From contig DGIP01000212.1 in the NCBI GenBank assembly GCA_002386405.1, positions 457 to 9,056 on the forward strand: a stretch of 8,600 bases of DNA, written 5' to 3'. The stretch comes from Stenotrophomonas maltophilia (lineage in GTDB: Bacteria; Pseudomonadota; Gammaproteobacteria; Xanthomonadales; Xanthomonadaceae). The position numbers and the translations under genes were made by a program. Positions 1-6,398 of this stretch are shown here, one piece after another (position 1 is the first letter of the stretch; each line of letters begins with the position of its first letter). The notes under the pieces are model-generated. The model was given only the letters and a program-made list of their open reading frames with translations, made no database searches and was not told the DNA's origin.

Positions 1-314
1 CGCGCCTGGGTGTGGGTGGTGGTCAGGATCAGCTGGCCCTGGCTCTCGCGGCGCTGGTTGGCCGCGTAGGTACGGATGTTGTTGGCTTCGGACAGCACCG
101 CGCGGGCGCGGCCGATCACTTCCACGCCGGCCGGGGTCACCGCTTCCAGGCTGCGGCCCTTGCGCACGAACAGCAGGAAGCCCAGTTCATCTTCCAGCTG
201 CTTGAGCTGCTTGGACAGGCCGGGCTGGGTGGCGTGCACCCGGGAGGCCGCCAGCGTGATGTTGAGCTCGGCGTCGGCGATGGCGACCAGGTAACGGAGT
301 TGGGTCAGCGTCAT
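1..314 (-). CDS. cysB: CysB, LysR-type regulator of sulfur assimilation (5' part, runs off the left edge)
   Basis: Only the first 104 residues are in the window; the gene continues past position 1. It begins MTLTQLRYLVAIADAELN, a typical LysR N-terminus. The helix-turn-helix region covers roughly residues 15-45, with the ATQPGLSKQL recognition-helix segment at 28-37, followed by the linker helix (RAVLSEANNIR). The visible part ends in TTHTQA at residues 99-104. This TTHTQ segment is characteristic of CysB, where it begins the ligand pocket that binds sulfate or acetylserine, and the threonine and glutamine fall at about residues 100-103 as in enteric CysB. The family activates cysteine-biosynthesis genes in response to O-acetyl/N-acetylserine and often represses its own gene. 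Being divergent from cysK fits this. The start is the ATG at 312-314; no strong Shine-Dalgarno sequence is seen. CysB versus another LysR protein: fairly sure, from the TTHTQ motif plus the neighbour. Confidence 0.9.
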   Translation of the reverse strand, partial: MTLTQLRYLVAIADAELNITLAASRVHATQPGLSKQLKQLEDELGFLLFVRKGRSLEAVTPAGVEVIGRARAVLSEANNIRTYAANQRRESQGQLILTTTHTQA

Positions 315-376
315 GGGCGTGCGCGCAGCAGGAAGGAAGGGGGTCAAGCCGACTGTAAGGCAGTTGCCGTCACCAG

Positions 377-406
377 CTTATAACCAAATGTTGTTTATGA
401 AGGTAA
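377..406 (-). promoter_or_regulatory. Candidate cysB promoter
   Basis: Read on the minus strand, TATAAG (377-382) is a reasonable -10 box, with TTACCT (401-406) 18 bp upstream as a weak -35 box. Transcription would start near 370, giving a leader of about 55 nt before the cysB ATG at 314. The dyad at 380-398 covers the spacer and part of the -10, the arrangement expected for autorepression. This is pattern reading only. Confidence 0.3.
380..398. promoter_or_regulatory. Imperfect dyad in the cysB-cysK gap, candidate CysB site
   Basis: ATAACCAAATGTTGTTTAT is an imperfect palindrome: 14 of 19 positions match its own reverse complement. It is AT-rich in a GC-rich intergenic region. LysR-type regulators bind AT-rich interrupted dyads, and CysB is encoded next door. 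On the plus strand the best -10 for cysK is TATGCT (428-433), without a recognisable -35. The dyad would then be centred about 50 bp upstream of the cysK transcription start, a plausible activator position. Binding by CysB is inferred. Confidence 0.4.
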
Positions 407-483
407 TCAGGTCATTTCGCGCGCTCATATGCTGGCGCTACGGTCTGGCGAAACCCGTCACCGATCTTCCGTGGAGCAGTCCC

Positions 484-1443
484 ATGGCCCTGTACAACTC
501 GATCCTGGACACCATCGGCAACACCCCGGTGGTGCGCCTGAACCGCATTGCCCCCGACCACGTCACCCTTTACGCGAAGGTGGAGTCGTTCAATCCCGGC
601 GGTTCGGTGAAAGACCGCTTGGCGCTGGCGATCATCCTGGACGCCGAAGCCCGCGGGGTACTCAAGCCCGGCGACACCATCGTGGAGGCCACCTCGGGCA
701 ACACCGGGGTGGCGCTGGCGATGGTGGCGGCCGCGCGCGGCTACAAGTTCGTGGCCACGATGGTGGAGACCTTCTCCATCGAGCGCCGCAAGCTGATGCG
801 CGCCTATGGTGCCAAGGTGATCCTGACCCCGGCCGCCGAGCGCGGTTCGGGCATGGTCAAGCGTGCCCGCGAGCTGGCCGAGGAACACGGCTGGTTCCTG
901 GCCAGCCAGTTCACCAACCCGGCCAACCCGGCCTACCACCGCAACACCACGGCGGCCGAGATCCTGCGTGACTTCGCCGGCACGCGGCTGGACTACTTCG
1001 TGACCGGCTGGGGCACCGGCGGCACCCTCACCGGCGTGGGCGAGGTGCTCAAGGTGGCCCGCCCGGAAACCCGCATCATCGCCACCGAACCGGAAGGCGC
1101 GGCGCTGCTTGGCGGCGCGGAGTGGAAGCCGCACAAGATCCAGGGCTGGACCCCGGATTTCGTGCCGGACGTGCTCAACCGCGAGGTCTACGACGAACTG
1201 CTGAGCATCGACGATGCCCGCGCGATTGAAACGGCGCGCCGGCTGGCAGCCGAGGAAGGCATCTTCGTGGGCATCTCGGCCGGTGCCACCGTGGCCAGTG
1301 CGCTGGATGTGGCGGCCAAGGCGGCGCCCGGCAGCGTGCTGCTGGCGATGCTGCCGGACACCGGCGAGCGCTACTTCTCCACGCCGCTGTTTGCCGACAT
1401 CAACGAAGGCTCCGACGACGAGTGGCTGGCCGGCACCCCCTGA
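484..1443 (+). CDS. cysK: Cysteine synthase, O-acetylserine sulfhydrylase (CysK type)
   Basis: A 319-residue PLP enzyme of fold type II that makes L-cysteine from O-acetylserine and sulfide in the cytoplasm. Visible motifs: NPGGSVKDR at 37-45 with K43 as the PLP Schiff-base lysine; the substrate loop TSGNTG at 70-75; SIERRKLM at 98-105; the PLP-phosphate loop GTGGT at 177-181; and GISAG at 263-267, where S265 should contact the pyridine nitrogen. Length is normal for the CysK/CysM family. The ATG at 484 is chosen because homologous sequence starts at about MALYNSILDTIGNTP and a GGAG lies 7 nt upstream (473-476); the frame stays open to 313, but that extension looks unrelated. Odd point: where CysK usually reads GIGAGF and CysM GIRRWP, this protein has GWTPDF (221-226), so CysK versus CysM assignment is less certain than the reaction. 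It is divergent from cysB and probably CysB-activated. An intrinsic terminator follows 23 nt after the stop. Confidence 0.93.
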   Translation: MALYNSILDTIGNTPVVRLNRIAPDHVTLYAKVESFNPGGSVKDRLALAIILDAEARGVLKPGDTIVEATSGNTGVALAMVAAARGYKFVATMVETFSIERRKLMRAYGAKVILTPAAERGSGMVKRARELAEEHGWFLASQFTNPANPAYHRNTTAAEILRDFAGTRLDYFVTGWGTGGTLTGVGEVLKVARPETRIIATEPEGAALLGGAEWKPHKIQGWTPDFVPDVLNREVYDELLSIDDARAIETARRLAAEEGIFVGISAGATVASALDVAAKAAPGSVLLAMLPDTGERYFSTPLFADINEGSDDEWLAGTP

Positions 1444-1466
1444 ACCGGCGGCCCTGGCTGAACGTG

Positions 1467-1497
1467 ACGCCCACCCCTGCGGTGGGCGTTTTCGTTT
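1467..1497 (+). terminator. Intrinsic terminator of cysK
   Basis: A perfect 9-bp GC-rich stem (ACGCCCACC at 1467-1475 with GGTGGGCGT at 1481-1489) closes a 5-nt loop. It is followed by a T-rich tail (1489-1492 and 1495-1497). It lies 23 nt downstream of the cysK stop and separates cysK from the macro-domain gene. The 176 bases from here to the next start codon hold no recognisable gene or strong promoter. Confidence 0.85.
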
Positions 1498-1673
1498 CCA
1501 ACGGGACCTTCATCTGCCGTGAAGCCGGCCCGCCGCAAGGTAGGGCTGTTGGGTGGTGCCCGCCGGGTCGCACTGCCTGAGACGACGATGACGCAGCCTA
1601 GATGCCCTGGCCGCTAGCGTGTGAGGCGGCAGTCATCCCGTTGTATGGACCCGGTATTGAAGGAGCGGCACGC

Positions 1674-2270
1674 ATGAAGATCGAAGTGTGGCAGGGCGAC
1701 ATCACGACCCTGGCGGTGGATGCGATCGTCAATGCGGCCAACGAGTCCCTGCTTGGCGGGGGTGGCGTGGATGGGGCGATCCATCGCGCGGCCGGCCCGC
1801 AACTGCTGGCCGAATGCGCGACGTTGCCGGAGATCCGCCCGGGCATGCGCTGCCCGACCGGTGAAGTGCGCGCCACGGCCGGCTACAACCTGCCGGCGAA
1901 GCATGTGCTGCATACGGTGGGGCCGGTATGGCAGGACGGCCTGCGCGATGAGCCGGCGCTGCTGGCCAACTGCTACTGGAAATCGCTGCAGCTGGCCGAG
2001 AAGCTGGGCCTGAAGTCGATCGCGTTCCCGGCAATCAGCTGCGGGGTATTCGGCTACCCGCTGCACCAGGCCGCGCATATCGCGGCCACCGAGACATTGA
2101 CCTGGCAGCGTTCGCATCGCGAACCGCAGCGGATCATCCTGGTGGCCTACAACGCAGCGACGTTCAAGGTGTACCAGCAGGCGCTGGCGGCGCTGGGGCA
2201 ACCGGTGGAGGTGGCGGGGCCGTTACCGATCCCGAGCGTGGGTGTCGAGCTGCCGGCGCCTGCGCCGTAG
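1674..2270 (+). CDS. Macro-domain protein, probable O-acetyl-ADP-ribose deacetylase (MacroD/YmdB type)
   Basis: A 198-residue single macro domain. The family hydrolyses O-acetyl-ADP-ribose and removes mono-ADP-ribose from acidic residues; E. coli YmdB is the model. Visible signatures in order: QGDIT at 7-11, the adenine-binding region; VNAANESLLGGGGVDGAIH at 19-37, with N20/N23 and the catalytic-type D33; the HTVGPVW strand at 80-86; and SCGVFGYP at 122-129, the loop that wraps the distal ribose and diphosphate. All key residues of the active MacroD branch are intact. The domain ends near residue 175, leaving a proline-rich tail (ending ELPAPAP) that is not part of the fold. The ATG at 1674 is supported by AAGGAG 8 nt upstream (1660-1665). 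An upstream in-frame ATG at 1602 lacks this support and adds residues outside the domain. The stop codon TAG is the TAG of a GTAG REP element. No promoter is obvious. Confidence 0.9.
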   Translation: MKIEVWQGDITTLAVDAIVNAANESLLGGGGVDGAIHRAAGPQLLAECATLPEIRPGMRCPTGEVRATAGYNLPAKHVLHTVGPVWQDGLRDEPALLANCYWKSLQLAEKLGLKSIAFPAISCGVFGYPLHQAAHIAATETLTWQRSHREPQRIILVAYNAATFKVYQQALAALGQPVEVAGPLPIPSVGVELPAPAP

Positions 2271-2333
2271 AGCCACGCCCTGCGTGGCTTCGCGGTGCCG
2301 GACGGAGAGCAGCCACGCAGGGCGTGGCTCTAC
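2267..2333. repeat. Inverted pair of GTAG REP elements (SMAG-like)
   Basis: Two 23-bp arms (2267-2289 and 2311-2333) are perfect reverse complements, separated by 21 bp. Each arm starts with GTAG at the outer end, followed by an 8-bp stem (AGCCACGC/GCGTGGCT) around a CCT loop, so each can fold alone or the pair can form one 23-bp hairpin. This is the architecture of the SMAG (S. maltophilia GTAG) REP family, which is moved in trans by REP-associated tyrosine transposases. The left TAG (2268-2270) is the stop codon of the macro-domain gene. The right TAG (2330-2332, minus strand) is the stop codon of the M1 peptidase gene. The pair may also stabilise or terminate the two converging transcripts, though no T-tract follows. 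Confidence 0.88.
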
Positions 2334-3634
2334 CGGCTGGGCGCATACACCCATTCGTTGAAGAACGGCTGCAGCGTACGCCCTGCTGCGTTTTCCATGG
2401 CCTGCTGGAAATCCCTGGTCTCCACGCTCTTTCCATCATGGGCGCGGGTGTAGTCGCGGATGCCACGCCAGAACGCTTCTTCACCCATCGCCTCGCGCAG
2501 CAGGTGCAGTACGTAAGCCCCCTTCTGGTACACCACGGCGCGGTCATCGCCGGTGGGCGCTTTCCAGCTTTGATACACCAGCGCGTGGTCGGCGCCCTTG
2601 GCGCGCAGCGCCTCCAGACGCGTGCGCCAGCGCTGCACCTGCGCCTGGTACGCCGCTTCGCCCTGCGTGTGCTGCAGGTAGGCGGCGGTCATGAAGTTGG
2701 CGAAACCTTCGTTGAGCCAGAAGTGCTCCCAGCCGACGCACGTCACCCGGTTGCCCCACCACTGGTGGGCGGCTTCGTGGGCGATCAGGGCGACGTGGTC
2801 CGGGTCGTCCAGCACCTCCTGCCCGTACGCCTCTGACATCAGCGACAACCCGGCCATTTCCTGGCCGATGGTGTCGGCCACCAGCGCCTGTTCGTAGTCG
2901 CCGCGATAAGGCAGGCCTGCAAGCGCGGCAAAGAAATCGAGCATGCCGCCGGTGCGCGCGAAGATCGCCTGCAGCTGTCCGGGTGAGCGTTCGGCGGACA
3001 GGAAGCGCAGCGCGGTGTCGCCGTGTCGTGCGCGGACCTGCTGGTAGCGGCCGGCCGCAAACCCGTACACGTAGCCGGGCATCGGCGTATCCAGCCGCCA
3101 GCGGTGTTCGATGCGGCCGTCGGCGAGCGTACGTGCGGGCAGCGTGCGACCGCTGCCGGTAGCAAGCAGATCGTTGGGCAACGTCACCGACAGGGACAGC
3201 GTGGCGCGCTCATCGGGTGCATCCACCGAGGGCATCCACTGGCTGGTGGAGAAGATGGTGTAGACCTCGCTGCGCCCGGGCGCGAATTCGAGGCCGTACG
3301 GCGGCGTGCCGGTGTAGGTGATCTTCAGCGCTGCCTGTTCGTCGCGCTTGAGCGGCGCGTCGAAGGCGATGCTTACGGTTGCCTGCTGCTGTTCGAACCG
3401 CAGCGGCCGCCCGTTCATGCTGACCGAATTGATCTTGAGCTCGCCGCTGTCGAGCTGGATTTCCGCCAGGCCAGCCGTTTCCGAGCGCAGCAACACAACC
3501 TGCCTGCCCACCACCTGCCGGGCGGCGATGTCGGGCACCAGCGCGACGTCATAGTCCAACACATCGAAACCGCGCGCGGCATGGGCCGCGTTGGACGCCG
3601 ACAAAAGCAACAACAGCAGCCATCCTGCGCGCAT
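2330..3634 (-). CDS. Short exported M1-family metallopeptidase
   Basis: A 434-residue protein with a signal peptide: MRAG, a leucine run (6-11), then SNAAHA, with likely cleavage after A19, so it should be periplasmic or secreted. Residues about 25-200 look like the M1 beta-sandwich domain. The thermolysin-like catalytic domain follows, with zinc site H286-E287-x-x-H290 and E309 (HEXXH-x18-E) in the context HQWWGN and LNEGFANF. The probable catalytic tyrosine is Y369 in VVYQKGAYVL. Oddities: the GAMEN exopeptidase motif is not recognisable, the equivalent segment reading QEMAGLSL (258-265), and the protein ends soon after the catalytic domain, without the large C-terminal helical domain of classical M1 aminopeptidases. 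Aminopeptidase activity is therefore uncertain. The ATG at 3634 is chosen for the signal peptide and an AAGGGA about 10 nt upstream; the frame is open to 3982 but overlaps the aldolase and its terminator. Its stop lies in a REP element. Confidence 0.85.
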   Translation of the reverse strand: MRAGWLLLLLLSASNAAHAARGFDVLDYDVALVPDIAARQVVGRQVVLLRSETAGLAEIQLDSGELKINSVSMNGRPLRFEQQQATVSIAFDAPLKRDEQAALKITYTGTPPYGLEFAPGRSEVYTIFSTSQWMPSVDAPDERATLSLSVTLPNDLLATGSGRTLPARTLADGRIEHRWRLDTPMPGYVYGFAAGRYQQVRARHGDTALRFLSAERSPGQLQAIFARTGGMLDFFAALAGLPYRGDYEQALVADTIGQEMAGLSLMSEAYGQEVLDDPDHVALIAHEAAHQWWGNRVTCVGWEHFWLNEGFANFMTAAYLQHTQGEAAYQAQVQRWRTRLEALRAKGADHALVYQSWKAPTGDDRAVVYQKGAYVLHLLREAMGEEAFWRGIRDYTRAHDGKSVETRDFQQAMENAAGRTLQPFFNEWVYAPSR

Positions 3635-3654
3635 GGTCGTGGAATCCCTTGGGT

Positions 3655-3687
3655 AAAAAAAACGCCGGCATAGCCGGCGTCTTTTTC
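3655..3687 (-). terminator. Strong intrinsic terminator after the aldolase gene (possibly bidirectional)
   Basis: A perfect 8-bp stem (ACGCCGGC at 3662-3669 with GCCGGCGT at 3673-3680) has a 3-nt loop. Read on the minus strand it is followed by eight T residues (complement of the A run 3655-3662). On the plus strand it is followed by CTTTTTCT, so it could work both ways. It starts about 28 nt after the aldolase stop and its T-run ends 20 nt before the M1 start codon, so transcription of the M1 gene needs either read-through or a promoter not recognised here. Confidence 0.9.
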
Positions 3688-3708
3688 TATCACATGCGGT
3701 CGGCGAGA

Positions 3709-4713
3709 TCAGCCGTTCCACTTGCCCAGTGCGGCCTGGCCGTTTTCCTTGGCGCGGTCGTACACGGTCTGCTGTGCCTTGGCGACGTTGGCCTTGGTGT
3801 CCTTGGCCCACAGCTTGAGCGCGGCCTGCTGCATGGCGCGGCCGTAGGAGAAGCTCAGCGGCCACGGCAGGTTGCCCATCTGGTTCATGGCGTTGAGGTG
3901 CGCGGTGGACTGCTCGTCGCCCTGGCCACCGGACAGGAACACCACGCCCGGCAGGATCGCCGGCACGGTGCTCTTGAGGCACATGACGGTCGATTCAGCC
4001 ACTTCCTCGACATCGGCCTGCTCTTCGCAGCCCTTGCCGGAAATGACCATCGAGGCCTTCAGGATGGTGCCTTCCAGCAACACGTTCTGCTGGTACAGCG
4101 CGTCGAACAGCGAACGCAGGGTGGCTTCGGTGACTTCGTAGCAGGTCTCGATGTCGTGGTCGCCGTCCATGATCACTTCCGGCTCGACCATCGGCACCAG
4201 GCCGCATTCCTGGCACAGCGCGGCATAACGGGCCAGCGCATGGGCGTTGGACTCGATGCAGGTACCCGACGGAATGCTTTCGCCGATGTTGATCACCGCA
4301 CGCCACTTGGCGAAACGCGCACCCAGCTTGTAGTACTCCTGCAGGCGCTCACGCAGGCCGTCGAGGCCTTCGGTGACCAGCTCGCCCGGGCAGCCGGCCA
4401 GCGGGTGGGCGCCCTTGTCGACCTTGATGCCCGGAATCATGCCGTTGTCGGCCATGTACTTGGCGAACGGCACGCCGTCCTTGGTGGACTGGCGGATGGT
4501 TTCGTCGTACAGGATCGCGCCGGAAATGTGCTCGTTGAGCTTCGGCGTGGTCAGCAGCAGCTCGCGGTAGGCACGACGGTTCTCTTCGGTGTTCTCGATG
4601 CCCACGCTGGCGAAGCGCTTGGCGATGGTACCGGTGGATTCGTCGATGGCGATGATGCCCTTGCCCGGGGCGACCATGGCCTGGGCGGTTTCGGCCAGCT
4701 GTTCGATGCTCAT
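3709..4713 (-). CDS. fda: Class I fructose-bisphosphate aldolase
   Basis: A 334-residue, eukaryote-like class I (Schiff-base) aldolase that interconverts fructose-1,6-bisphosphate with dihydroxyacetone phosphate and glyceraldehyde-3-phosphate; no metal is needed. It aligns by eye with muscle aldolase at an offset of nine to ten residues: D24 in GIIAIDEST (muscle D33), K136 and R138 in RFAKWR (K146/R148), E177 in VEPEV (E187), and the Schiff-base lysine K219 in LEGTILK (K229). It lacks the C-terminal tyrosine tail typical of animal enzymes and ends AALGKWNG. The start MSIEQLAETAQ at 4713 is preferred over the in-frame ATG at 4746, because AGGAAA lies 5 nt upstream and homologous sequence begins there. 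It lies downstream of pykA on the same strand but with a 160-nt gap containing a REP pair and a consensus -10 box, so it probably has its own transcript, ended by the terminator at 3655-3687. Confidence 0.95.
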   Translation of the reverse strand: MSIEQLAETAQAMVAPGKGIIAIDESTGTIAKRFASVGIENTEENRRAYRELLLTTPKLNEHISGAILYDETIRQSTKDGVPFAKYMADNGMIPGIKVDKGAHPLAGCPGELVTEGLDGLRERLQEYYKLGARFAKWRAVINIGESIPSGTCIESNAHALARYAALCQECGLVPMVEPEVIMDGDHDIETCYEVTEATLRSLFDALYQQNVLLEGTILKASMVISGKGCEEQADVEEVAESTVMCLKSTVPAILPGVVFLSGGQGDEQSTAHLNAMNQMGNLPWPLSFSYGRAMQQAALKLWAKDTKANVAKAQQTVYDRAKENGQAALGKWNG

Positions 4714-4745
4714 GTATTTCCTGTGGCGGGTGCGGGAAAACCGCA

Positions 4746-4780
4746 ATTATAGCCCCGCCACTCCGTGAACTGGCCGTTCA
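4746..4780 (-). promoter_or_regulatory. Candidate aldolase promoter with overlapping short dyad
   Basis: On the minus strand TATAAT (4746-4751) is a perfect -10 consensus. A start near 4739 would give a leader of about 25 nt. No good -35 hexamer is found 16-18 bp upstream. Instead a short palindrome, TGAAC-N5-GTTCA (4766-4780), covers that position, so a DNA-binding regulator may be involved. The -10 is seen directly; the regulator is inference. Confidence 0.45.
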
Positions 4781-4800
4781 AGGATTCTGGAACCGCTTTC

Positions 4801-4859
4801 AGCCGGGCAGGGCCCGGCGCTACGCCATGGTCGCCGGTGGAGCCGGGCCCTGCCCGGCT
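4801..4859. repeat. Second inverted pair of GTAG REP elements, opposite arrangement
   Basis: The left arm (4801-4823) reads on the minus strand as GTAG followed by a GCCGGGC/GCCCGGC stem with a CCT loop. The right arm (4837-4859) is the same on the plus strand but begins GTGG, and the two arms differ at two positions. The spacer is 13 bp. Here the GTAG ends face inward, whereas in the pair at 2267-2333 they face outward. The element starts 14 nt beyond the pykA stop and lies upstream of the aldolase promoter, in the only long gap between these genes. It may stabilise the 3' end of the pykA mRNA. Confidence 0.85.
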
Positions 4860-4873
4860 CCATTCATCGGAAC

Positions 4874-6340
4874 TTAGAGGTCGCCCAGGCCGCTGGCGCG
4901 GCCGTCTTCACCTACTTCCAGCAGGCGCAGGGTGTTGGTGGCGCCATGGGTTTCCATGTGTTCGCCGCTGGTGAACACCACGCGGTCGCCGGCCTGCAGC
5001 TGGTTGGCTTCCACCAGCAGGCGGATGCTGCCGCGTGCGGCTTCGCGCGGGGTGAAGCCGCGGCTGTCGAAGTTGATCGGGAACACATCGCGCATCAGCG
5101 CCATCTGGCGGCGGGCACCGTCGTGGCGGGTCACCGCGAACACCGGGGCCGAGGCGCGGAAGCGCGACAGGTAACGGGCGGTGCCACCGGATTCGGTCAT
5201 CGCCACGATCGCGCGCACGCCCACGTGCTGGGACAGGAACATGGTGGCCATGGCGATGGCCTGGTCGGCACGTTCCAGGTTGCGCGGCGAAGCGCCGAAA
5301 TCGGTCTCGGTCTGGAACTGGCGCTCAGCACCCAGGCAGATGCGCGCCATGGCTTCCACGGCCTTCACCGGATAGGCGCCGGCGGCGGTTTCGGCCGAGA
5401 GCATCACCGCATCGGTACCGTCGATGACCGAGTTGGCCACGTCCAGCACTTCGGCACGGGTCGGGATCGGGCTTTCGACCATCGACTGCAGCATCTGGGT
5501 GGCGGTGATCACCACCTTGTTCTGGGCCAGCGAGGCCTTGATGATCTTCTTCTGCAGGCCCGGCAGTTCGGCATCGCCGATTTCCACGCCCAGGTCACCG
5601 CGCGCCACCATCACCACATCGCTGGCGTCGACGATCTCTTCGAGGTTCTCGATGGCTTCGGTGCGCTCGATCTTGGAGACCAGCGCGGCGTAGCAGCCGT
5701 GCGATTCGGCGATGGCGCGGGCGTCGTTCATGTCCTGCGCGTTGCGGCAGAAGGACACGGCGATGAAATCCACGCCGATCTTGGCCACGATGCCGATCAG
5801 TTCCTTGTCGCGCTCGGTCAGCGCGCCCAGCGACAGGCCACCGCCCTGCTTGTTCAGGCCCTTGCGGTCGGACAGCACGCCATCGTTGAGCACGGTGTTA
5901 ACGATGCGCTCGCCCTGCACTTCCACCACCTGCAGCTGCATCAGGCCATCGTCGAGCAGCAGCACGTCACCGGCCACCACGTCCTGCGGCAGGCCCAGGT
6001 AGCTCACGCCCACCTGGGTGGTGTCGCCGGCCGGCGCATTGGCCGAGGCGACCAGGTCGAAACGGTCGCCCGCCTTGAGATGGATCTTGCCTTCGGTGAA
6101 ACGCTCGATGCGGATCTTCGGGCCCGGCAGGTCGGCCAGGATGCCCACTTCCACGCCCACGCGCTGCGCGGCAGCGCGCACGTCGGCGGCGCGCTTGGCC
6201 TGGCCGGACGGGTCGCCATGGCTGAAGTTGAGGCGGACCACGTTCACGCCGGCGCGGAACAGATCCTCCAGCACGCCCGGCGGGTCGGTTGCCGGTCCGA
6301 GGGTGGCAAGGATCTTTGTACGGCGCTGACGCTCAATCAT
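4874..6340 (-). CDS. pykA: Pyruvate kinase (PykA type)
   Basis: A 488-residue enzyme catalysing the last glycolytic step, phosphoenolpyruvate plus ADP to pyruvate plus ATP. Visible residues: RRTKILATLGPAT at 6-18 opens the barrel; R36, N38, S40 and H41 in VVRLNFSHG bind substrate and nucleotide; the B domain follows LPGPKIR (71-77) and ends near residue 170; the catalytic lysine is K223 and metal ligand E225 lies in VSKIERTEAI; metal ligand D249 lies in VARGDLGVEIGDAEL; T281 lies in ITATQM; and PTRAEVLDVAN is at 293-303. The sequence GVEIGDAELPGLQ and the overall wording resemble E. coli PykA (the AMP/sugar-phosphate-activated form) rather than PykF, so PykA-like allostery is inferred. Length is normal. 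The C-terminal domain ends in SGEHMETHGATNTLRLLEVG plus a short tail. The start at 6340 has GGGAG about 10 nt upstream. An open frame of 466 codons on the opposite strand is a GC-bias shadow. Confidence 0.96.
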   Translation of the reverse strand: MIERQRRTKILATLGPATDPPGVLEDLFRAGVNVVRLNFSHGDPSGQAKRAADVRAAAQRVGVEVGILADLPGPKIRIERFTEGKIHLKAGDRFDLVASANAPAGDTTQVGVSYLGLPQDVVAGDVLLLDDGLMQLQVVEVQGERIVNTVLNDGVLSDRKGLNKQGGGLSLGALTERDKELIGIVAKIGVDFIAVSFCRNAQDMNDARAIAESHGCYAALVSKIERTEAIENLEEIVDASDVVMVARGDLGVEIGDAELPGLQKKIIKASLAQNKVVITATQMLQSMVESPIPTRAEVLDVANSVIDGTDAVMLSAETAAGAYPVKAVEAMARICLGAERQFQTETDFGASPRNLERADQAIAMATMFLSQHVGVRAIVAMTESGGTARYLSRFRASAPVFAVTRHDGARRQMALMRDVFPINFDSRGFTPREAARGSIRLLVEANQLQAGDRVVFTSGEHMETHGATNTLRLLEVGEDGRASGLGDL

Positions 6341-6369
6341 GGTTAAAGGGCTCCCGGGAAAGGATTGAA

Positions 6370-6398
6370 ATTAGCACACCCTTCACGTCCCATGAATA
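6370..6398 (-). promoter_or_regulatory. Candidate pykA promoter
   Basis: On the minus strand TGT precedes GCTAAT (6370-6375), an extended -10-like element. TATTCA (6393-6398) lies 17 bp upstream as a weak -35. Transcription would begin near 6363 and give a leader of about 22 nt. The -35 is covered by the LacI-type dyad at 6393-6406. Weak hexamers, so low confidence. Confidence 0.3.

Noticed and set aside
342..347. TTGACC on the minus strand as a -35 box for cysB
   Set aside because: No -10-like sequence lies 16-18 bp downstream; the region there is GC only and too close to the start codon.
313..483. In-frame upstream extension of cysK from an ATG at 313
   Set aside because: It would read through the regulatory gap shared with cysB and adds residues unlike any CysK; the ATG at 484 has a good ribosome site.
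412..1134. 240-codon minus-strand open frame opposite cysK
   Set aside because: Shadow of cysK; the translation shows no family features and it has no ribosome binding site that stands out.
1540..1590. GTAG followed by GC-rich sequence, possibly another REP element
   Set aside because: No complementary stem follows the GTAG, so the REP architecture is absent.
3635..3982. Long upstream extension of the M1 peptidase frame
   Set aside because: It overlaps the aldolase 3' end and its terminator; the signal peptide starting at 3634 fixes the real start.
3649..4752. 367-codon open frame on the plus strand opposite the aldolase
   Set aside because: It begins at the terminator and mirrors the aldolase gene; low-complexity translation typical of antisense GC bias.
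4946..6346. 466-codon open frame on the plus strand opposite pykA, rich in His and Gly
   Set aside because: It is exactly antisense to an unmistakable pyruvate kinase; the composition is the usual GC-rich antisense shadow, with no domain recognisable.
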